This document shows positions 34,177 through 44,298 of a stretch of DNA of 64,000 bases, piece by piece. Position numbers and translations under genes: made by a program. The DNA is from Aliiglaciecola sp. M165 (GTDB lineage Bacteria; Pseudomonadota; Gammaproteobacteria; Enterobacterales; Alteromonadaceae), in assembly GCF_007197995.1 (NCBI RefSeq), contig NZ_VKKH01000004.1, positions 124,001 through 188,000 of the forward strand. Direction: 5' to 3'. Under the pieces are notes generated by a model. The model worked only from the letters and a program-made list of their open reading frames with translations, searched no databases and had not been told where the DNA came from. How positions within the stretch are numbered: the stretch's first letter is position 1; each line of letters opens with the position of its first letter.

Positions 34177-36934
34177 GACTTTTAGTCCCCAAAATATAGA
34201 ACAACAACGCTATCAACATTGGGAAGACAGTGGCTATTTCAAGGCAAGTGGTCAAGGTGACCCTTACTGTATTTTACTTCCACCGCCCAATGTCACCGGT
34301 AGTTTGCACATGGGGCACGCATTTCAGCACACAATTATGGATGCGCTCATCCGATATCATCGAATGAAAGGCGACAATACCCTTTGGCAGTGTGGTACCG
34401 ATCACGCTGGGATCGCCACCCAGATGGTTGTAGAGCGTCAGTTGAATGCCGAAAATAAAACCCGTCACGATCTCGGACGGGAAGCCTTTGTCGACAAAAT
34501 TTGGCAGTGGAAAGAACACTCCGGTGGCACTATCACCCAACAAATGCGTCGTTTAGGTACCTCGCCGGATTGGGAGCGAGAAGCTTTCACCATGAATCCG
34601 GATCTGTCTGAAGCGGTTCAAGAAGTCTTTGTGAAATTGCACGAGGAAGGTCTCATATATCGCGGTAAACGTTTGGTGAATTGGGACCCGGTTTTACACA
34701 CAGCAGTATCCGATCTTGAAGTGCTCAACGAAGAAGAAGATGGCTTCATGTGGCACATGCGATATCCACTGGCAGACGGTTCAGGTGAGATAGTCGTTGC
34801 CACGACGCGTCCTGAAACAATGCTCGGTGACACCGCCGTAGCCGTTCACCCTGAAGATGAACGTTACCAAGGATTGATTGGCAAACAAATTAAATTGCCC
34901 GTTACTGATCGCTTGATCACCATCATTGCAGATGATTATGTAGATCCAGAATTTGGTACTGGTTGCGTTAAAATTACCCCTGCCCATGATTTTAACGATT
35001 ACGACATGGGAAAACGTCACAACCTGGAAATGATTAACATCTTTACGGCTGACGCCAAGATAAACGATAACGCCCCAGAATCGTTACGTGGACTCGATCG
35101 ATTTGATGCGCGCAAGCAAATTGTTGCCCAGCTTGAAGAGCAAAACCTTTTAGTTAAAGTTGAAAATCACAAACTCAAAGTGCCCCGCGGAGATCGCACC
35201 GGTGCGGTCATTGAACCTTATCTTACCGATCAATGGTACGTAGCGGTTGAATCACTGGCAAAACCCGCAATCGAAGCAGTAGAAAGTGGCGAAATCAAGT
35301 TTGTACCAGAGAACTGGAATAAGACTTACTATCAATGGATGTATAACATTCAAGATTGGTGTATCTCACGCCAATTGTGGTGGGGACACCGCATCCCTGC
35401 TTGGTATGACGAACAGAACAATGTTTATGTTGGCCGAAATGAAGCAGAAGTAAGAAATAAACATAAACTTTCGGATGATGTAACACTGCGCCAAGACGAA
35501 GATGTACTCGACACCTGGTTTTCTTCGGCATTATGGCCCTTTGCCACTATGGGTTGGCCGCACGATACCAAAGAACTGGAAACCTTTGTGCCAAGTTCGG
35601 TTTTGGTCACAGGGTTTGACATCATTTTCTTCTGGGTAGCCAGAATGATCATGATGACGAAAAAATTTACTGGCAAAATCCCTTTCAAAGAAATTTACAT
35701 TACAGGCCTTATTCGCGACGAACAGGGCGACAAAATGTCAAAATCTAAAGGCAATGTGCTCGATCCCATTGACCTGATTGACGGTATTTCTCTTGATGCG
35801 TTAGTCGAAAAACGCACAGCGGGAATGATGCAGCCGAAAAAAGCCGCAGCCATAACTAAGCGCACCAAAAAGCAGTTTCCAGAAGGAATCAATGCTTACG
35901 GCACCGATGCCTTGCGTTTCACTTTTGCTGCGATGGCGTCGACAAGTCGAGACATCAATTTTGACATGGGCCGGGTGGAAGGCTATCGCAATTTTTGTAA
36001 TAAGCTTTGGAACGCCTCTCGCTTTGTGTTGATGAACACAGAGGATCAGGACACCGGTTCAAACGGTGGTGAACTGGAATTAAGCCTTGCAGACAAGTGG
36101 ATATGGGCTAGATTCCAACACACCCTTAATGAATTTGAATCCGCAATAAAGGATTATCGTTTTGACATTGCAGCACAAGCGGTTTATGAGTTTACCTGGA
36201 ATCAATTCTGTGACTGGTATCTAGAACTATCAAAGCCTGTGTTAAATGCCGACGCTAGCAGTGAGGCACAGAAACGCGGTACCCGTCACACGCTGATAAA
36301 TGTATTGGAAAACTTGCTGCGTTTGTTGCATCCATTTATGCCCTACATTACAGATGAAATCTGGTTGCGTGTTTCGCCATTGTGCGGAATTGAGGGCGAC
36401 AGCATTATGACTCAACCTTTCCCTGTGCAAGATGCCAACAGGCAAGATGCCCAGGTTTTATCAGACATAGAATGGGTGAAGAGTTTTATCGTTGGTATCC
36501 GCAACATACGAGGTGAAATGGATATTTCACCAAATAAACCGTTGAATGTGCTGCTTAAAAATGTCCGTGAACAAGATCAACAACGATTAGCGCTTAGTGA
36601 TAGCTTCCTGGCTAAAATGGCCAAGCTTGAAAGCATTACGCAGTTATCTGCAGGTGAAACAGGCCCAGCCTCAGCGACCGCACTCGTGGGTGAGATGGAA
36701 ATCCTTATTCCCATGGCGGGTTTGATCGACAAAGACGCTGAACTTTCACGCATTGCTAAAGCGTTGGATAAAATCGAAAAAGACTATGCTCGTACACAGG
36801 GTAAATTGAGCAATGAAAAATTTGTCAGCAATGCCCCAGCAGCAGTCATCGACAAAGAAAAAGCCAAGCTGGAAGATTTCCAGATGCAGCTCGACAAGCT
36901 AAAAGCACAGCGAGAGACCATCGAAGCACTTTGA
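34169..36934 (+). CDS. valS: Valyl-tRNA synthetase
   Basis: ValS charges tRNA-Val. The ATG at 34169 inside the end of holC gives 921 residues beginning [19 protein letters not shown], matching the family; a 42-residue upstream extension is read from the holC coding region and is rejected. The HIGH motif appears as [15 protein letters not shown] and the KMSKS motif as [14 protein letters not shown]. An editing CP1 insertion with [19 protein letters not shown] and a C-terminal coiled coil (about 850-921, [19 protein letters not shown]) are present. An intrinsic terminator follows. Confidence 0.98.
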   Translation: MDKTFSPQNIEQQRYQHWEDSGYFKASGQGDPYCILLPPPNVTGSLHMGHAFQHTIMDALIRYHRMKGDNTLWQCGTDHAGIATQMVVERQLNAENKTRHDLGREAFVDKIWQWKEHSGGTITQQMRRLGTSPDWEREAFTMNPDLSEAVQEVFVKLHEEGLIYRGKRLVNWDPVLHTAVSDLEVLNEEEDGFMWHMRYPLADGSGEIVVATTRPETMLGDTAVAVHPEDERYQGLIGKQIKLPVTDRLITIIADDYVDPEFGTGCVKITPAHDFNDYDMGKRHNLEMINIFTADAKINDNAPESLRGLDRFDARKQIVAQLEEQNLLVKVENHKLKVPRGDRTGAVIEPYLTDQWYVAVESLAKPAIEAVESGEIKFVPENWNKTYYQWMYNIQDWCISRQLWWGHRIPAWYDEQNNVYVGRNEAEVRNKHKLSDDVTLRQDEDVLDTWFSSALWPFATMGWPHDTKELETFVPSSVLVTGFDIIFFWVARMIMMTKKFTGKIPFKEIYITGLIRDEQGDKMSKSKGNVLDPIDLIDGISLDALVEKRTAGMMQPKKAAAITKRTKKQFPEGINAYGTDALRFTFAAMASTSRDINFDMGRVEGYRNFCNKLWNASRFVLMNTEDQDTGSNGGELELSLADKWIWARFQHTLNEFESAIKDYRFDIAAQAVYEFTWNQFCDWYLELSKPVLNADASSEAQKRGTRHTLINVLENLLRLLHPFMPYITDEIWLRVSPLCGIEGDSIMTQPFPVQDANRQDAQVLSDIEWVKSFIVGIRNIRGEMDISPNKPLNVLLKNVREQDQQRLALSDSFLAKMAKLESITQLSAGETGPASATALVGEMEILIPMAGLIDKDAELSRIAKALDKIEKDYARTQGKLSNEKFVSNAPAAVIDKEKAKLEDFQMQLDKLKAQRETIEAL

Positions 36935-36955
36935 TGTTTTTCCGCCATTAACTAC

Positions 36956-36986
36956 AAAAAAACCCCAGTTTATGCTGGGGTTTTTT
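36956..36986 (+). terminator. Intrinsic terminator after valS
   Basis: CCCCAG (36963-36968) pairs with CTGGGG (36975-36980), extended by A and T runs on both sides, so it may act in both directions. It starts 22 nt after the valS stop. Confidence 0.9.
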
Positions 36987-37108
36987 GATTGCATTGTTCG
37001 CCTTTAAAGCGAGAAATAAAAATTAATTTCATTTTAAATTCAACTTTTTGAAAAAAGTGCTGTAGTTATTCAAGAGAATTAAATTTAACGCATTCAACCA
37101 GGAACACA

Positions 37109-37678
37109 ATGACAGAAGAATGCCAGCTAATGTTGCTTGTTCAACAAGGCCAACTGGACAAATTAGCGCCGCTTTTTGAAGCATACAAGGTCAGATTGTT
37201 TAACTATTTTTTGCAGCGCGGGCATAGCCGAAGCGCGAGTGAAGATTTGGTGCAGGAAACCTTTACAAAAGTTTTGGCATATCGGGATAGCTTCGGTGCT
37301 CAGGGTACATTCCGCAGTTGGCTTTACGGTGTGGCTAGGAATACTGCCGTTGATCACTATCGAAAACACAAACAAAGCGATCAACACGAATCCTTAGATG
37401 CACAGCAACCTTCTACTGAAAGTGGTGAAGGTAATGACTTGACAGAGAAGCTACACAAGGCACAACAGCAGGATATTTTTCAACGCTGTTTGGCACAGAT
37501 ATCGGTGCAAGACAGCGAAATTATCTTACTCAGTCGTGTACATCAACTGAAATACGAGGACATCGCCATGTTACTGGGCTGCAACGTCAATACGTTGAAA
37601 TCAAAAATGCAGGCAGCGCTCAATCGATTGCACCAAAAATATCAAGATTTAACGAATGAGGGAGACCCTTCATCATGA
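37109..37678 (+). CDS. ECF-type RNA polymerase sigma factor
   Basis: A 189-residue sigma-70-family protein. Region 2 has LFNYFLQRGHSRSASEDLVQETFTKV and FRSWLYGVARNTAVDHYRK; region 4 has RVHQLKYEDIAMLLGCNVNTLKSKM-type HTH near 145-175. The ATG at 37109 lies behind CCAGGAAC. The stop overlaps the next start by 4 nt (ATGA), coupling it to a membrane protein that is its likely anti-sigma factor. ECF factors usually control their own operon and an envelope response; the target promoters are not identified. Confidence 0.94.
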   Translation: MTEECQLMLLVQQGQLDKLAPLFEAYKVRLFNYFLQRGHSRSASEDLVQETFTKVLAYRDSFGAQGTFRSWLYGVARNTAVDHYRKHKQSDQHESLDAQQPSTESGEGNDLTEKLHKAQQQDIFQRCLAQISVQDSEIILLSRVHQLKYEDIAMLLGCNVNTLKSKMQAALNRLHQKYQDLTNEGDPSS

Positions 37679-38508
37679 ACAAACAACAAATTTTAGAAAG
37701 TAAAATCGCGCAACTTTGTGGTGAGCAATATGTGCCTATCGACAGTGCAGGAGAAGCACTTATCGAACAAAATCCAGAACTTAAACAGGAAATCGCCTTT
37801 CTAGAAGCGATTTGGCATCCAAATACTGTGTCACTGCAACAGCCCTCTGCTGATCTAGACTTGGGCTTTTACAAAATGTTAGCCAGTGCCCAGTCCGCTC
37901 AGGCAAGATATCCATCCATACCGACGGCAGAATCGAGTGCAGTAAGCACAAAGGTCGACCTCTTATTCAGTCGAATTAAGCGTTGGTTCACACCTCAACA
38001 CATTGCACAATTTGCCTCACTAGTTGTTGTTTTCATGCTTGGGTTTTATCTGAACAGTAGCGAAAGTGATCGCGCTTCAAGTCTGCAGCTAGATGCACTT
38101 AATGAACAAGTATCGTCGCTTAATACCATGATGGCGATTTCATTGTTGCAGCAACCCAATGCCAGTGAGCGGTTAGCAGGTGTGGCGTTTACCCAAAAAG
38201 CCAATTTACACCATCAAGAATTGTCTAATTTAATGCTGCAAACTCTGCGAAACGATAGTGCAACACCGGTCAAACTGGCCATCATTAATGCTCTGTCAGC
38301 TAACGCCATCGACAGCTTTGAGCTGGCATTGCTCGAGATTATTCAAGCAGAAAACAATGTTCTTGTGCAAATAGAGTTGAGTCGTTTGCTGTATTCACAG
38401 GGGTCGCCTTCGACAATACAAGCACTTTTAGAATTGGGTAAGCAAGAGCAATTGCATCCGGACTTGCGCCAGTGGATCAATGACATCAAAGCGACAGCAT
38501 CGACATAG
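37675..38508 (+). CDS. Putative membrane anti-sigma factor with HEAT-like tail
   Basis: A 277-residue protein. The N-terminal ~100 residues are cytoplasmic and hydrophilic, one membrane segment lies near residues 115-132 (FASLVVVFMLGFYL), and the rest is outside. The N-terminus does not show a clear zinc-finger HxxxCxxC. The C-terminal part (about 170-275) consists of helix pairs such as LMLQTLRNDSATPVKLAIIN and LLEIIQAENNVLVQIELSRL that resemble HEAT repeats. Context (overlap with an ECF sigma gene) implies an anti-sigma role; this is inference, not domain recognition. Confidence 0.72.
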   Translation: MNKQQILESKIAQLCGEQYVPIDSAGEALIEQNPELKQEIAFLEAIWHPNTVSLQQPSADLDLGFYKMLASAQSAQARYPSIPTAESSAVSTKVDLLFSRIKRWFTPQHIAQFASLVVVFMLGFYLNSSESDRASSLQLDALNEQVSSLNTMMAISLLQQPNASERLAGVAFTQKANLHHQELSNLMLQTLRNDSATPVKLAIINALSANAIDSFELALLEIIQAENNVLVQIELSRLLYSQGSPSTIQALLELGKQEQLHPDLRQWINDIKATAST

Positions 38509-38534
38509 ATCAGACATCGATTAGGAGAAGTAAT

Positions 38535-39383
38535 ATGAAAATCGTTATAGCCTCGTTAGTTGCTGCACTAGCACTAACCTGTATGCCTTCTGTAGGCAAA
38601 GAAAAAGAGTACCAAGTTGATTTGTCTAAACCTGGGGAACCTGTCAACTTAAATGTTGACGTCTATTACGGTTCGGTGAATGTTCAAGGTTACGATGGTG
38701 AAGAGATCATTGTTATGGTCAATGCCCGAGCTGATTTACCCAAAGAAAGCGATGTGAAGGAAAAACATCAACAGTACACCCGTCAGCAACAGAAGAACCC
38801 ACCACGCTCTTCTGAAGGCCTACGCAAAATTAGTAGCAACGCATTACAGGTCAGTATTAGAGAGTCTAATAATCGCGTTTATATTGAAAGTGAACGATCG
38901 GACAAATTTGTCGAAATCCTTGTGCGAGTCCCTAAACGTGCCTCCGTGTCGGCAGAGGTGTATCGTGGTGGCGAAATCAACATTGACAACATTACTGGTG
39001 CTTTGGAATTAGAAACCTGGCGAGCTGGAATTGTTGCTAAGGGAGTGACTGGACCAATAGTTGCCGAAACTTACGACTCTGATATCGTTGTCGCGTTTAG
39101 CCAATTCAGTGAGCAAAACCCGTCGTCAATAGCTAGTCACAGTGGCAATATCGATGTCACTTTATCGAACAAAAGCAAAGCGAAAATAAAACTGCAAAAC
39201 TATAAGGGCGAAATTTATTCTGGGCTGAGTGCTGATTTTGTTTCGGAAGATCAAGTTAAACGTAACGCAGATCGTTCCGGACAAGAAATTGTTATTGGAA
39301 GCATGTTAGCCGCAACTGTCAATGGAGGGGAACAAACGTTAACCCTCGTTTCCTATAGCGGTGACTTTTACCTGCGCCAATAG
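38535..39383 (+). CDS. Secreted DUF4097-type beta-helix protein
   Basis: A 282-residue protein with a signal peptide (residues 1-21) and a repetitive beta-strand-rich body: VNVQGYDGEEIIVMV, VSAEVYRGGEINIDNITG, LELETWRAGIVAKGV, and LTLVSYSGDFYLRQ at the end. This matches the DUF4097 (putative adhesin) fold, a right-handed beta-solenoid often found in sigma/anti-sigma operons. AGGAG precedes the ATG at 38535 (26 nt after the anti-sigma stop). It probably belongs to the same envelope-stress transcript; its molecular function is unknown. Confidence 0.82.
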   Translation: MKIVIASLVAALALTCMPSVGKEKEYQVDLSKPGEPVNLNVDVYYGSVNVQGYDGEEIIVMVNARADLPKESDVKEKHQQYTRQQQKNPPRSSEGLRKISSNALQVSIRESNNRVYIESERSDKFVEILVRVPKRASVSAEVYRGGEINIDNITGALELETWRAGIVAKGVTGPIVAETYDSDIVVAFSQFSEQNPSSIASHSGNIDVTLSNKSKAKIKLQNYKGEIYSGLSADFVSEDQVKRNADRSGQEIVIGSMLAATVNGGEQTLTLVSYSGDFYLRQ

Positions 39384-39504
39384 CTTGGTCAGTGTGAATT
39401 TTTAAACTGATACAGCGAATAGTTAAAAAACTTACAATAACATCCCAACAGAGCCATATTCTTTGATAAGCTTTTAATTCTAAAGCTAACAATTAATATG
39501 GCCT

Positions 39505-41064
39505 ATGCTCGGACGGGACTTCATGCAGGTTTATTCAACAAGGGTTGTTATACCTAACCTTTACATCAAGATTGCAACGATGCTACCAGTTTTCGTCTGG
39601 ATATTGGCCATGTTGTTAATTCCAGCCCAAAGCGCCCATGGACAACAAAAACAAGCCAAGTTAATTTTTGCGGCAGACATGCCAATTATCAGTGATAATA
39701 GCCAAGGCACCTACCCAAAACTCGGTACCGCACTGTACTTGTATCGGCAAAGCAATATCCCCACTTTTTTCCTGTTTGGCGGCAACAGTCTCGGCCCAAG
39801 CCCAATGTCTACTTACGACAGTGGTTCCCATATTGTTGATTTACTCAATAGTCTAGAGCCCGACGCCATGGGAGTGACAAAAAGAGAATATAGTTATTAC
39901 GAGGAACAACTTTCATTGAGAGCCTATGAAGCCGGCTTTCCAATGATCGCTTCCAATTTATATGATCCCTTAAACCAAGCGATGCAAGATGGTCTGGTTA
40001 AATCGGTTCTATTGGACAGAGGAGGCATCAAACTTGGCATTCTCGCAGTGATTGATCCTGCAGCCAAAAAGCAGTATTTGTTGCAGCGCATCGAAATACT
40101 CGACGTCGAAGAGAGCTTGAGGAAAGAATCAAAAAAGCTTCGACAACAAGGCGCAGATATTATTGCGGTCATGCATGGGAAAATTTTCCCGGAGATCGAA
40201 GAGCTCATCGTCGAGGGTATTATCGATTTAAGTTTGGTCAAAGATCGCTACTCAACCGCCCGCCCAACACTCTCATCACCTTTTGATGCACAAGCTGTGT
40301 TTTTGACAGAACCTGGCGATATAGCAGTCGTTAACATGGCCGTTAGTGAAAACACCAAGCAAATTTCGTGGCAGAAGGAGTCCATTCTGTCACTGCAAGA
40401 AGAACCAAATATTGCAGAGCTTCGGGATGACTATGCAAAACGCCTAAATCGATTGATGAATTTACCTCTGGCAAAAGTAGAGACGCCGTTCAACACATTG
40501 AGAAACGAAGTCCGTTCAAATGAGAGTGCCTTCGGAAATCTTGTCACCGACGCTATGGTTGAATTGACACAATCTGATATTGCGTTGATCAACAGCGGTA
40601 TTATCAGAGGCGATCGTTATTACCAAACTGGTGAGGCATTTACGCGCAAAAGTTTAGCAACAGAACTGCCGTTCAGATCTGGTTTGATTGTCGTAGAAAT
40701 TGATGGCGCCAGTTTACTTCAGGCAATTGAAGATTCCCTTGATGAATATCATTTAAACAAAGGGAAATTTCCTCAGGTGGCCAACATGCAGATCACCTTC
40801 GATAGTCAGCGACCTGTGAATGAACGACTTGTCTCTATCACCATTGATGGCAAGCCGATATCTCCTAAAAAGACCTACAAACTGGCAACAACGGATTATT
40901 TGCATGATGGTGGTGATGGGTATGTCAGTTTTACGAATATGCCCGTGATTGCAAAATATAGCGAACCATTAGTTACCATAGCTGAAGTTGTTAGATACAA
41001 ATTAAGCCGTGAGAAAATAATTAATTCAATTGAACAGCAACGCATCGTCAATATTGGTGAATGA
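39505..41064 (+). CDS. UshA/5'-nucleotidase-family protein with degenerate metal site
   Basis: A 519-residue periplasmic protein; the hydrophobic signal core is near 27-45 (VFVWILAMLLIPAQSAHG). It has two-domain UshA architecture. The C-terminal domain is well conserved: SAFGNLVTDAM, NSGIIRGD, LPFRSGLIVVEIDG, HDGGDGYVSF. The N-terminal metallophosphatase domain has lost its ligands: DxH reads ADMP, GGD reads GGN, GNHEFD reads TKREYS and the final GHxH is absent. Hydrolysis of nucleotides is therefore doubtful; a ligand-binding role is more likely. It is followed 7 nt later by a membrane diguanylate cyclase, suggesting a sensory pair. Confidence 0.85.
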   Translation: MLGRDFMQVYSTRVVIPNLYIKIATMLPVFVWILAMLLIPAQSAHGQQKQAKLIFAADMPIISDNSQGTYPKLGTALYLYRQSNIPTFFLFGGNSLGPSPMSTYDSGSHIVDLLNSLEPDAMGVTKREYSYYEEQLSLRAYEAGFPMIASNLYDPLNQAMQDGLVKSVLLDRGGIKLGILAVIDPAAKKQYLLQRIEILDVEESLRKESKKLRQQGADIIAVMHGKIFPEIEELIVEGIIDLSLVKDRYSTARPTLSSPFDAQAVFLTEPGDIAVVNMAVSENTKQISWQKESILSLQEEPNIAELRDDYAKRLNRLMNLPLAKVETPFNTLRNEVRSNESAFGNLVTDAMVELTQSDIALINSGIIRGDRYYQTGEAFTRKSLATELPFRSGLIVVEIDGASLLQAIEDSLDEYHLNKGKFPQVANMQITFDSQRPVNERLVSITIDGKPISPKKTYKLATTDYLHDGGDGYVSFTNMPVIAKYSEPLVTIAEVVRYKLSREKIINSIEQQRIVNIGE

Positions 41065-41071
41065 TTTAAGC

Positions 41072-42724
41072 ATGACGGTTTTAAACAAGAATCAACAAAA
41101 CAAACGCGCCAAAAGACACTCTCTTAGATTTGTCTTCACCTTGTCACTTAGCGCCTTGTTCTTTTTATTTTCAGGGGTTACCACCTTTACTTTTTATCGT
41201 TTGGTGCAAACTAATCAGGTGTTTAAGCAGATGGCAGACACCTCCATACCTCGAATATTGGAGTTTGAAAAAATATCCAATATTGCCAGTGAGTTGAGGC
41301 ACTATACAGAAAAGCTATCCAGTGCCAGAAACCCTCCTTCATTAAGGATCGCCAGGGCGCAGACGAACGCAAAGGTGCAGGAAATAAGTGAGTTGTTTTA
41401 TAAGGTTAATTTTGATTCGATTACCGTGGCGGAATTTGCCACCATTTCAGATGAGCTCATAGAATTATCAAATTTAGTTGCCAAGCGCTTACTAATTGTC
41501 GACCAGCTAAAAGAATCTGAGCAACAAATATATGACTTGTTGACACGATTTGCCAATTTGGACTCCGAAGGGTTTAGTGATACGTTCAATCGCAATTGGA
41601 CGAAGCAGTACTCGGACTTATTTGCTTTGGTTACCAAGAGCCTAACACTGACACAGCTCAATGAACTTCGATTGCTGAAAAGTCAAATTTCCGCTTCGGT
41701 AGAAAACTTACCCGCTTCTTCTTCATTTCCTACTCTACTAGCGCAATCAAGAATAAATGACATGTACAAAGATTTTCATTTATTTGTCTTGTCGGAAAAA
41801 GGACTGATAAATCAGCGAATGGAACAACTTAGGATCGAAGGCAGAGCAGTTGGGCGAGGCCACTTTACGGTCAATCTGGTTTCTGACTTTGCTCGTTCAG
41901 TACGTTTCCAAGCTTCACTGATTAGCCAAGACGTTTTAGCAGAATCCATCGAAAAAAATAGAGCGATAGACCAGCAAGTGAACATCATATCTATCTCTTT
42001 GGGAATTTCGCTGCTGATTTTGTTTGCCATCACATGGTTTCTTAAGTCGAGAGTCATCAACCGATTAACAGAACTAGACAGCATGGTCCGAGGCAAAATT
42101 GGTATGGAGAGCACAAAAATAGAAATAGGTGGAAATGACGAAATTTCAGATATTGCTGAAACTTTCCAAAAATTTACTCAAAAAATTGAAGCGCAACAGG
42201 AAGAACTATCAAAGTTAGTGCTATTAGATGGATTAACCGGGATTGCCAACAGAAGAGCCTTTGATCAAGAGTGGGCAAAACAATATTCTCAAGCAAAACG
42301 ATTTGATCAAAGCTTATCGATACTTATCATCGACGTAGACTTTTTCAAAAACTTTAACGACTTATATGGCCATCAAATGGGTGATGACACCTTAAAAGTG
42401 ATCGCTGGGATATTCAAAAATAGGCTAAAACGCGATATCGATCTTGTCGCACGTTACGGTGGTGAAGAGTTTGCTGTAATCCTGCCAAATACTGACCAGG
42501 CAGGCGCCAAAACAGTGGCAAATTCGCTCAGAGAATCTGTTGAGAATATCGCTATCAAACATGAAAGCAGTGAAGTCTCCGACGTCGTCACGGTTAGTAT
42601 TGGTTTCGCCACGATGACTGAAGAATCCGCAAAGACAATAACGGCAGATGAGTTGATTAAACAAGCTGACATGGCGCTGTATTGTGCGAAAAAACTAGGT
42701 AGAAATCGAGCGGAGCAAGCTTAA
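41072..42724 (+). CDS. Membrane diguanylate cyclase (HAMP-GGDEF)
   Basis: It makes cyclic di-GMP. From the ATG at 41072 it has 550 residues; a TTG further upstream overlaps the previous gene and is rejected. Membrane helix 1 lies near 19-39, a helical periplasmic sensor of about 265 residues follows, helix 2 lies near 307-323, then HAMP (about 325-375) and GGDEF (about 390-550). The active-site loop is GGEEF (463-467), which is competent, and RDID five residues before it fits the product-inhibition I-site. The sensor domain could dock the UshA-like periplasmic protein encoded immediately upstream. Confidence 0.94.
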   Translation: MTVLNKNQQNKRAKRHSLRFVFTLSLSALFFLFSGVTTFTFYRLVQTNQVFKQMADTSIPRILEFEKISNIASELRHYTEKLSSARNPPSLRIARAQTNAKVQEISELFYKVNFDSITVAEFATISDELIELSNLVAKRLLIVDQLKESEQQIYDLLTRFANLDSEGFSDTFNRNWTKQYSDLFALVTKSLTLTQLNELRLLKSQISASVENLPASSSFPTLLAQSRINDMYKDFHLFVLSEKGLINQRMEQLRIEGRAVGRGHFTVNLVSDFARSVRFQASLISQDVLAESIEKNRAIDQQVNIISISLGISLLILFAITWFLKSRVINRLTELDSMVRGKIGMESTKIEIGGNDEISDIAETFQKFTQKIEAQQEELSKLVLLDGLTGIANRRAFDQEWAKQYSQAKRFDQSLSILIIDVDFFKNFNDLYGHQMGDDTLKVIAGIFKNRLKRDIDLVARYGGEEFAVILPNTDQAGAKTVANSLRESVENIAIKHESSEVSDVVTVSIGFATMTEESAKTITADELIKQADMALYCAKKLGRNRAEQA

Positions 42725-42928
42725 AAAGCCTGGTTAAACTCGGGGTATGTCCTTATACTTTCTAGCACTGCAATTAGCGTCCGACGCTAAAACTTTACCC
42801 CTTTAAGTTCTCATAATTCGCGCCACTGTAGCTGACTTTAGTGTCACCTAATTCTTTTATTCCTCATCGCAACTTGGCCATTCCCTTAATTCATCAATGC
42901 TTGCAATAACCAAATTCACGATCTATTA

Positions 42929-42947
42929 TGATATCAATTTGATATCA
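42929..42947. promoter_or_regulatory. Perfect 9-1-9 palindrome before the SPFH-DUF4177-Arc operon
   Basis: TGATATCAATTTGATATCA is an inverted repeat of nine bases with one central base. It ends 21 nt before the ATG of the SPFH gene and overlaps the likely -10 or transcript start region. A ribbon-helix-helix protein is encoded at the end of this operon, so it is a candidate autorepressor site. Confidence 0.75.
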
Positions 42948-42968
42948 CTTTGTATGAGGAGAAACAGC

Positions 42969-43832
42969 ATGGTGAATGAAAAACAAGGATTTTCAGCAAA
43001 TGGTTATGTTGCAATTATTATTTGGCTAGTCGCCTTACTAGTGGGATTTACAATGATGAGCAACGTCAACGCCCCATTTAATATTTCTGAAGTTATCATT
43101 TTGATATACATGATCGCTGTCTTAGGTTGCCTGGCAGGATTCTTTATGGTCCAACCTAACCAAGGCAAAGTATTGACGTTATTTGGAAGCTACGTGGGCA
43201 CAGAAAAGCGCAATGGGTTGCGTTGGACCATACCCTTTTTTATGCGTAAATCCATCTCACTAAGAATTCGTAATTTCGAAAGTGGCAAAATTAAAGTCAA
43301 CGACAATTTGGGCAATCCGATTGAAATAGCGACCATTGTTGTTTGGTCAGTGACCGATACTGCAGAAGCAGTGTTTGAAGTGGATGATTATGAAAGCTAT
43401 GTCACTATTCAGAGTGAATCGGCGTTGAGAAATCTAACCAGCACTTATTCCTATGATCCTCAAAATGAGGAAGACATATCATTACGTAGTCATCCTGTAG
43501 AGGTTTCTGAAAATCTAAAACGAGAAATACAAGACCGACTAGGCAAAGCTGGCGTTACTGTGCACGAAGCACGAATAAGCCACCTCGCCTATGCACAGGA
43601 AATCGCTAGCGCAATGTTACAACGCCAACAAGCAACAGCGATTATCGCCGCACGAAATAAAATTGTTGAAGGAGCTGTGGGCATGGTAGAGATGGCACTG
43701 GATCGTCTCAAAGAAAAGAATGTCGTAGAATTAGATGAAGAGCGAAAAGCAGCGATGGTTAGCAACCTGCTAGTCGTTTTATGTGCAGACAAGAGCACTC
43801 AGCCTATCGTCAACACAGGAACTATCTATTAA
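42969..43832 (+). CDS. SPFH/Band 7 (slipin-like) membrane protein
   Basis: The ATG at 42969, preceded by AGGAG, gives 287 residues; a longer frame starting within the palindromic promoter region is rejected. Two membrane segments lie in the first 65 residues ([33 protein letters not shown]). The Band 7 domain follows (about 70-240) with [41 protein letters not shown] and [27 protein letters not shown] proteins form oligomeric scaffolds in membrane microdomains. It heads a three-gene operon with DUF4177 and Arc-like genes. Confidence 0.9.
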   Translation: MVNEKQGFSANGYVAIIIWLVALLVGFTMMSNVNAPFNISEVIILIYMIAVLGCLAGFFMVQPNQGKVLTLFGSYVGTEKRNGLRWTIPFFMRKSISLRIRNFESGKIKVNDNLGNPIEIATIVVWSVTDTAEAVFEVDDYESYVTIQSESALRNLTSTYSYDPQNEEDISLRSHPVEVSENLKREIQDRLGKAGVTVHEARISHLAYAQEIASAMLQRQQATAIIAARNKIVEGAVGMVEMALDRLKEKNVVELDEERKAAMVSNLLVVLCADKSTQPIVNTGTIY

Positions 43833-43842
43833 GGAATAAACA

Positions 43843-44040
43843 ATGAGCTGGGAATACAAGATCATTGATATTGCTGCAAAACAAAAAGGATTGTTTAACA
43901 GCAGTTGGGAAACGCAAGAGGTAGAAAACTACCTTAACGAGCTTGGTCGAAACGGTTGGGAGTTAGTGAGCTTTTCTCCACCCAACATGACTGGGTTTGG
44001 CAGCAAAGCATTCAGCGCCGTGTTAAAACGGCCTAAATAG
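43843..44040 (+). CDS. DUF4177-family small protein
   Basis: A 65-residue cytoplasmic protein: MSWEYKIIDI at the start, then LNELGRNGWELVSF and a final FSAVLKRPK, which is the DUF4177 pattern. The function of the family is unknown. It begins 10 nt after the SPFH stop behind AAGGA, and is followed 11 nt later by the Arc-like gene, so all three are surely on one transcript. Confidence 0.88.
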   Translation: MSWEYKIIDIAAKQKGLFNSSWETQEVENYLNELGRNGWELVSFSPPNMTGFGSKAFSAVLKRPK

Positions 44041-44051
44041 AAGAGGATATT

Positions 44052-44270
44052 GTGGCCAAAAAAGCCTATCCATTAAGGATCAACGAAGATGTACTCGCCG
44101 CAATGCAACGCTGGTCTGACGATGAGTTACGCAGCCTCAATGCTCAAATCGAATATGTGTTGAGAGAGGCATTAGTTAAAAGTGGCCGAGTTAAACTGGT
44201 TCAACAAGCTGTCACTCAGGTTGTTGAACAAACCGTTGATTTAGAGCAAAACCAAAAAAAGGGAGGCTAA
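44052..44270 (+). CDS. Arc-like ribbon-helix-helix DNA-binding protein
   Basis: A 72-residue protein beginning at GTG (44052) with AGAGGA upstream. The N-terminal strand KKAYPLRINEDVLAAMQRW and two helices (DDELRSLNAQIEYVLREAL) match the Arc family, where the strand pair reads the DNA major groove. A helical tail (residues 46-72) is rich in valine and glutamine. It is the probable repressor of its own operon through the palindrome at 42929-42947. Its stop codon lies inside the hairpin that terminates the opposite gene. Confidence 0.87.
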   Translation: MAKKAYPLRINEDVLAAMQRWSDDELRSLNAQIEYVLREALVKSGRVKLVQQAVTQVVEQTVDLEQNQKKGG

Positions 44271-44278
44271 TGCCTCCC
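44254..44278 (-). terminator. Intrinsic terminator of the GlyGly-CTERM gene
   Basis: GGGAGGC (44261-44267) and GCCTCCC (44272-44278) form a 7-bp stem followed on the minus strand by seven T (complement of 44254-44260). It overlaps the stop codon of the convergent Arc-like gene. Confidence 0.85.
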
Positions 44279-44298
44279 GAAAATCTTACCTAACCTGA

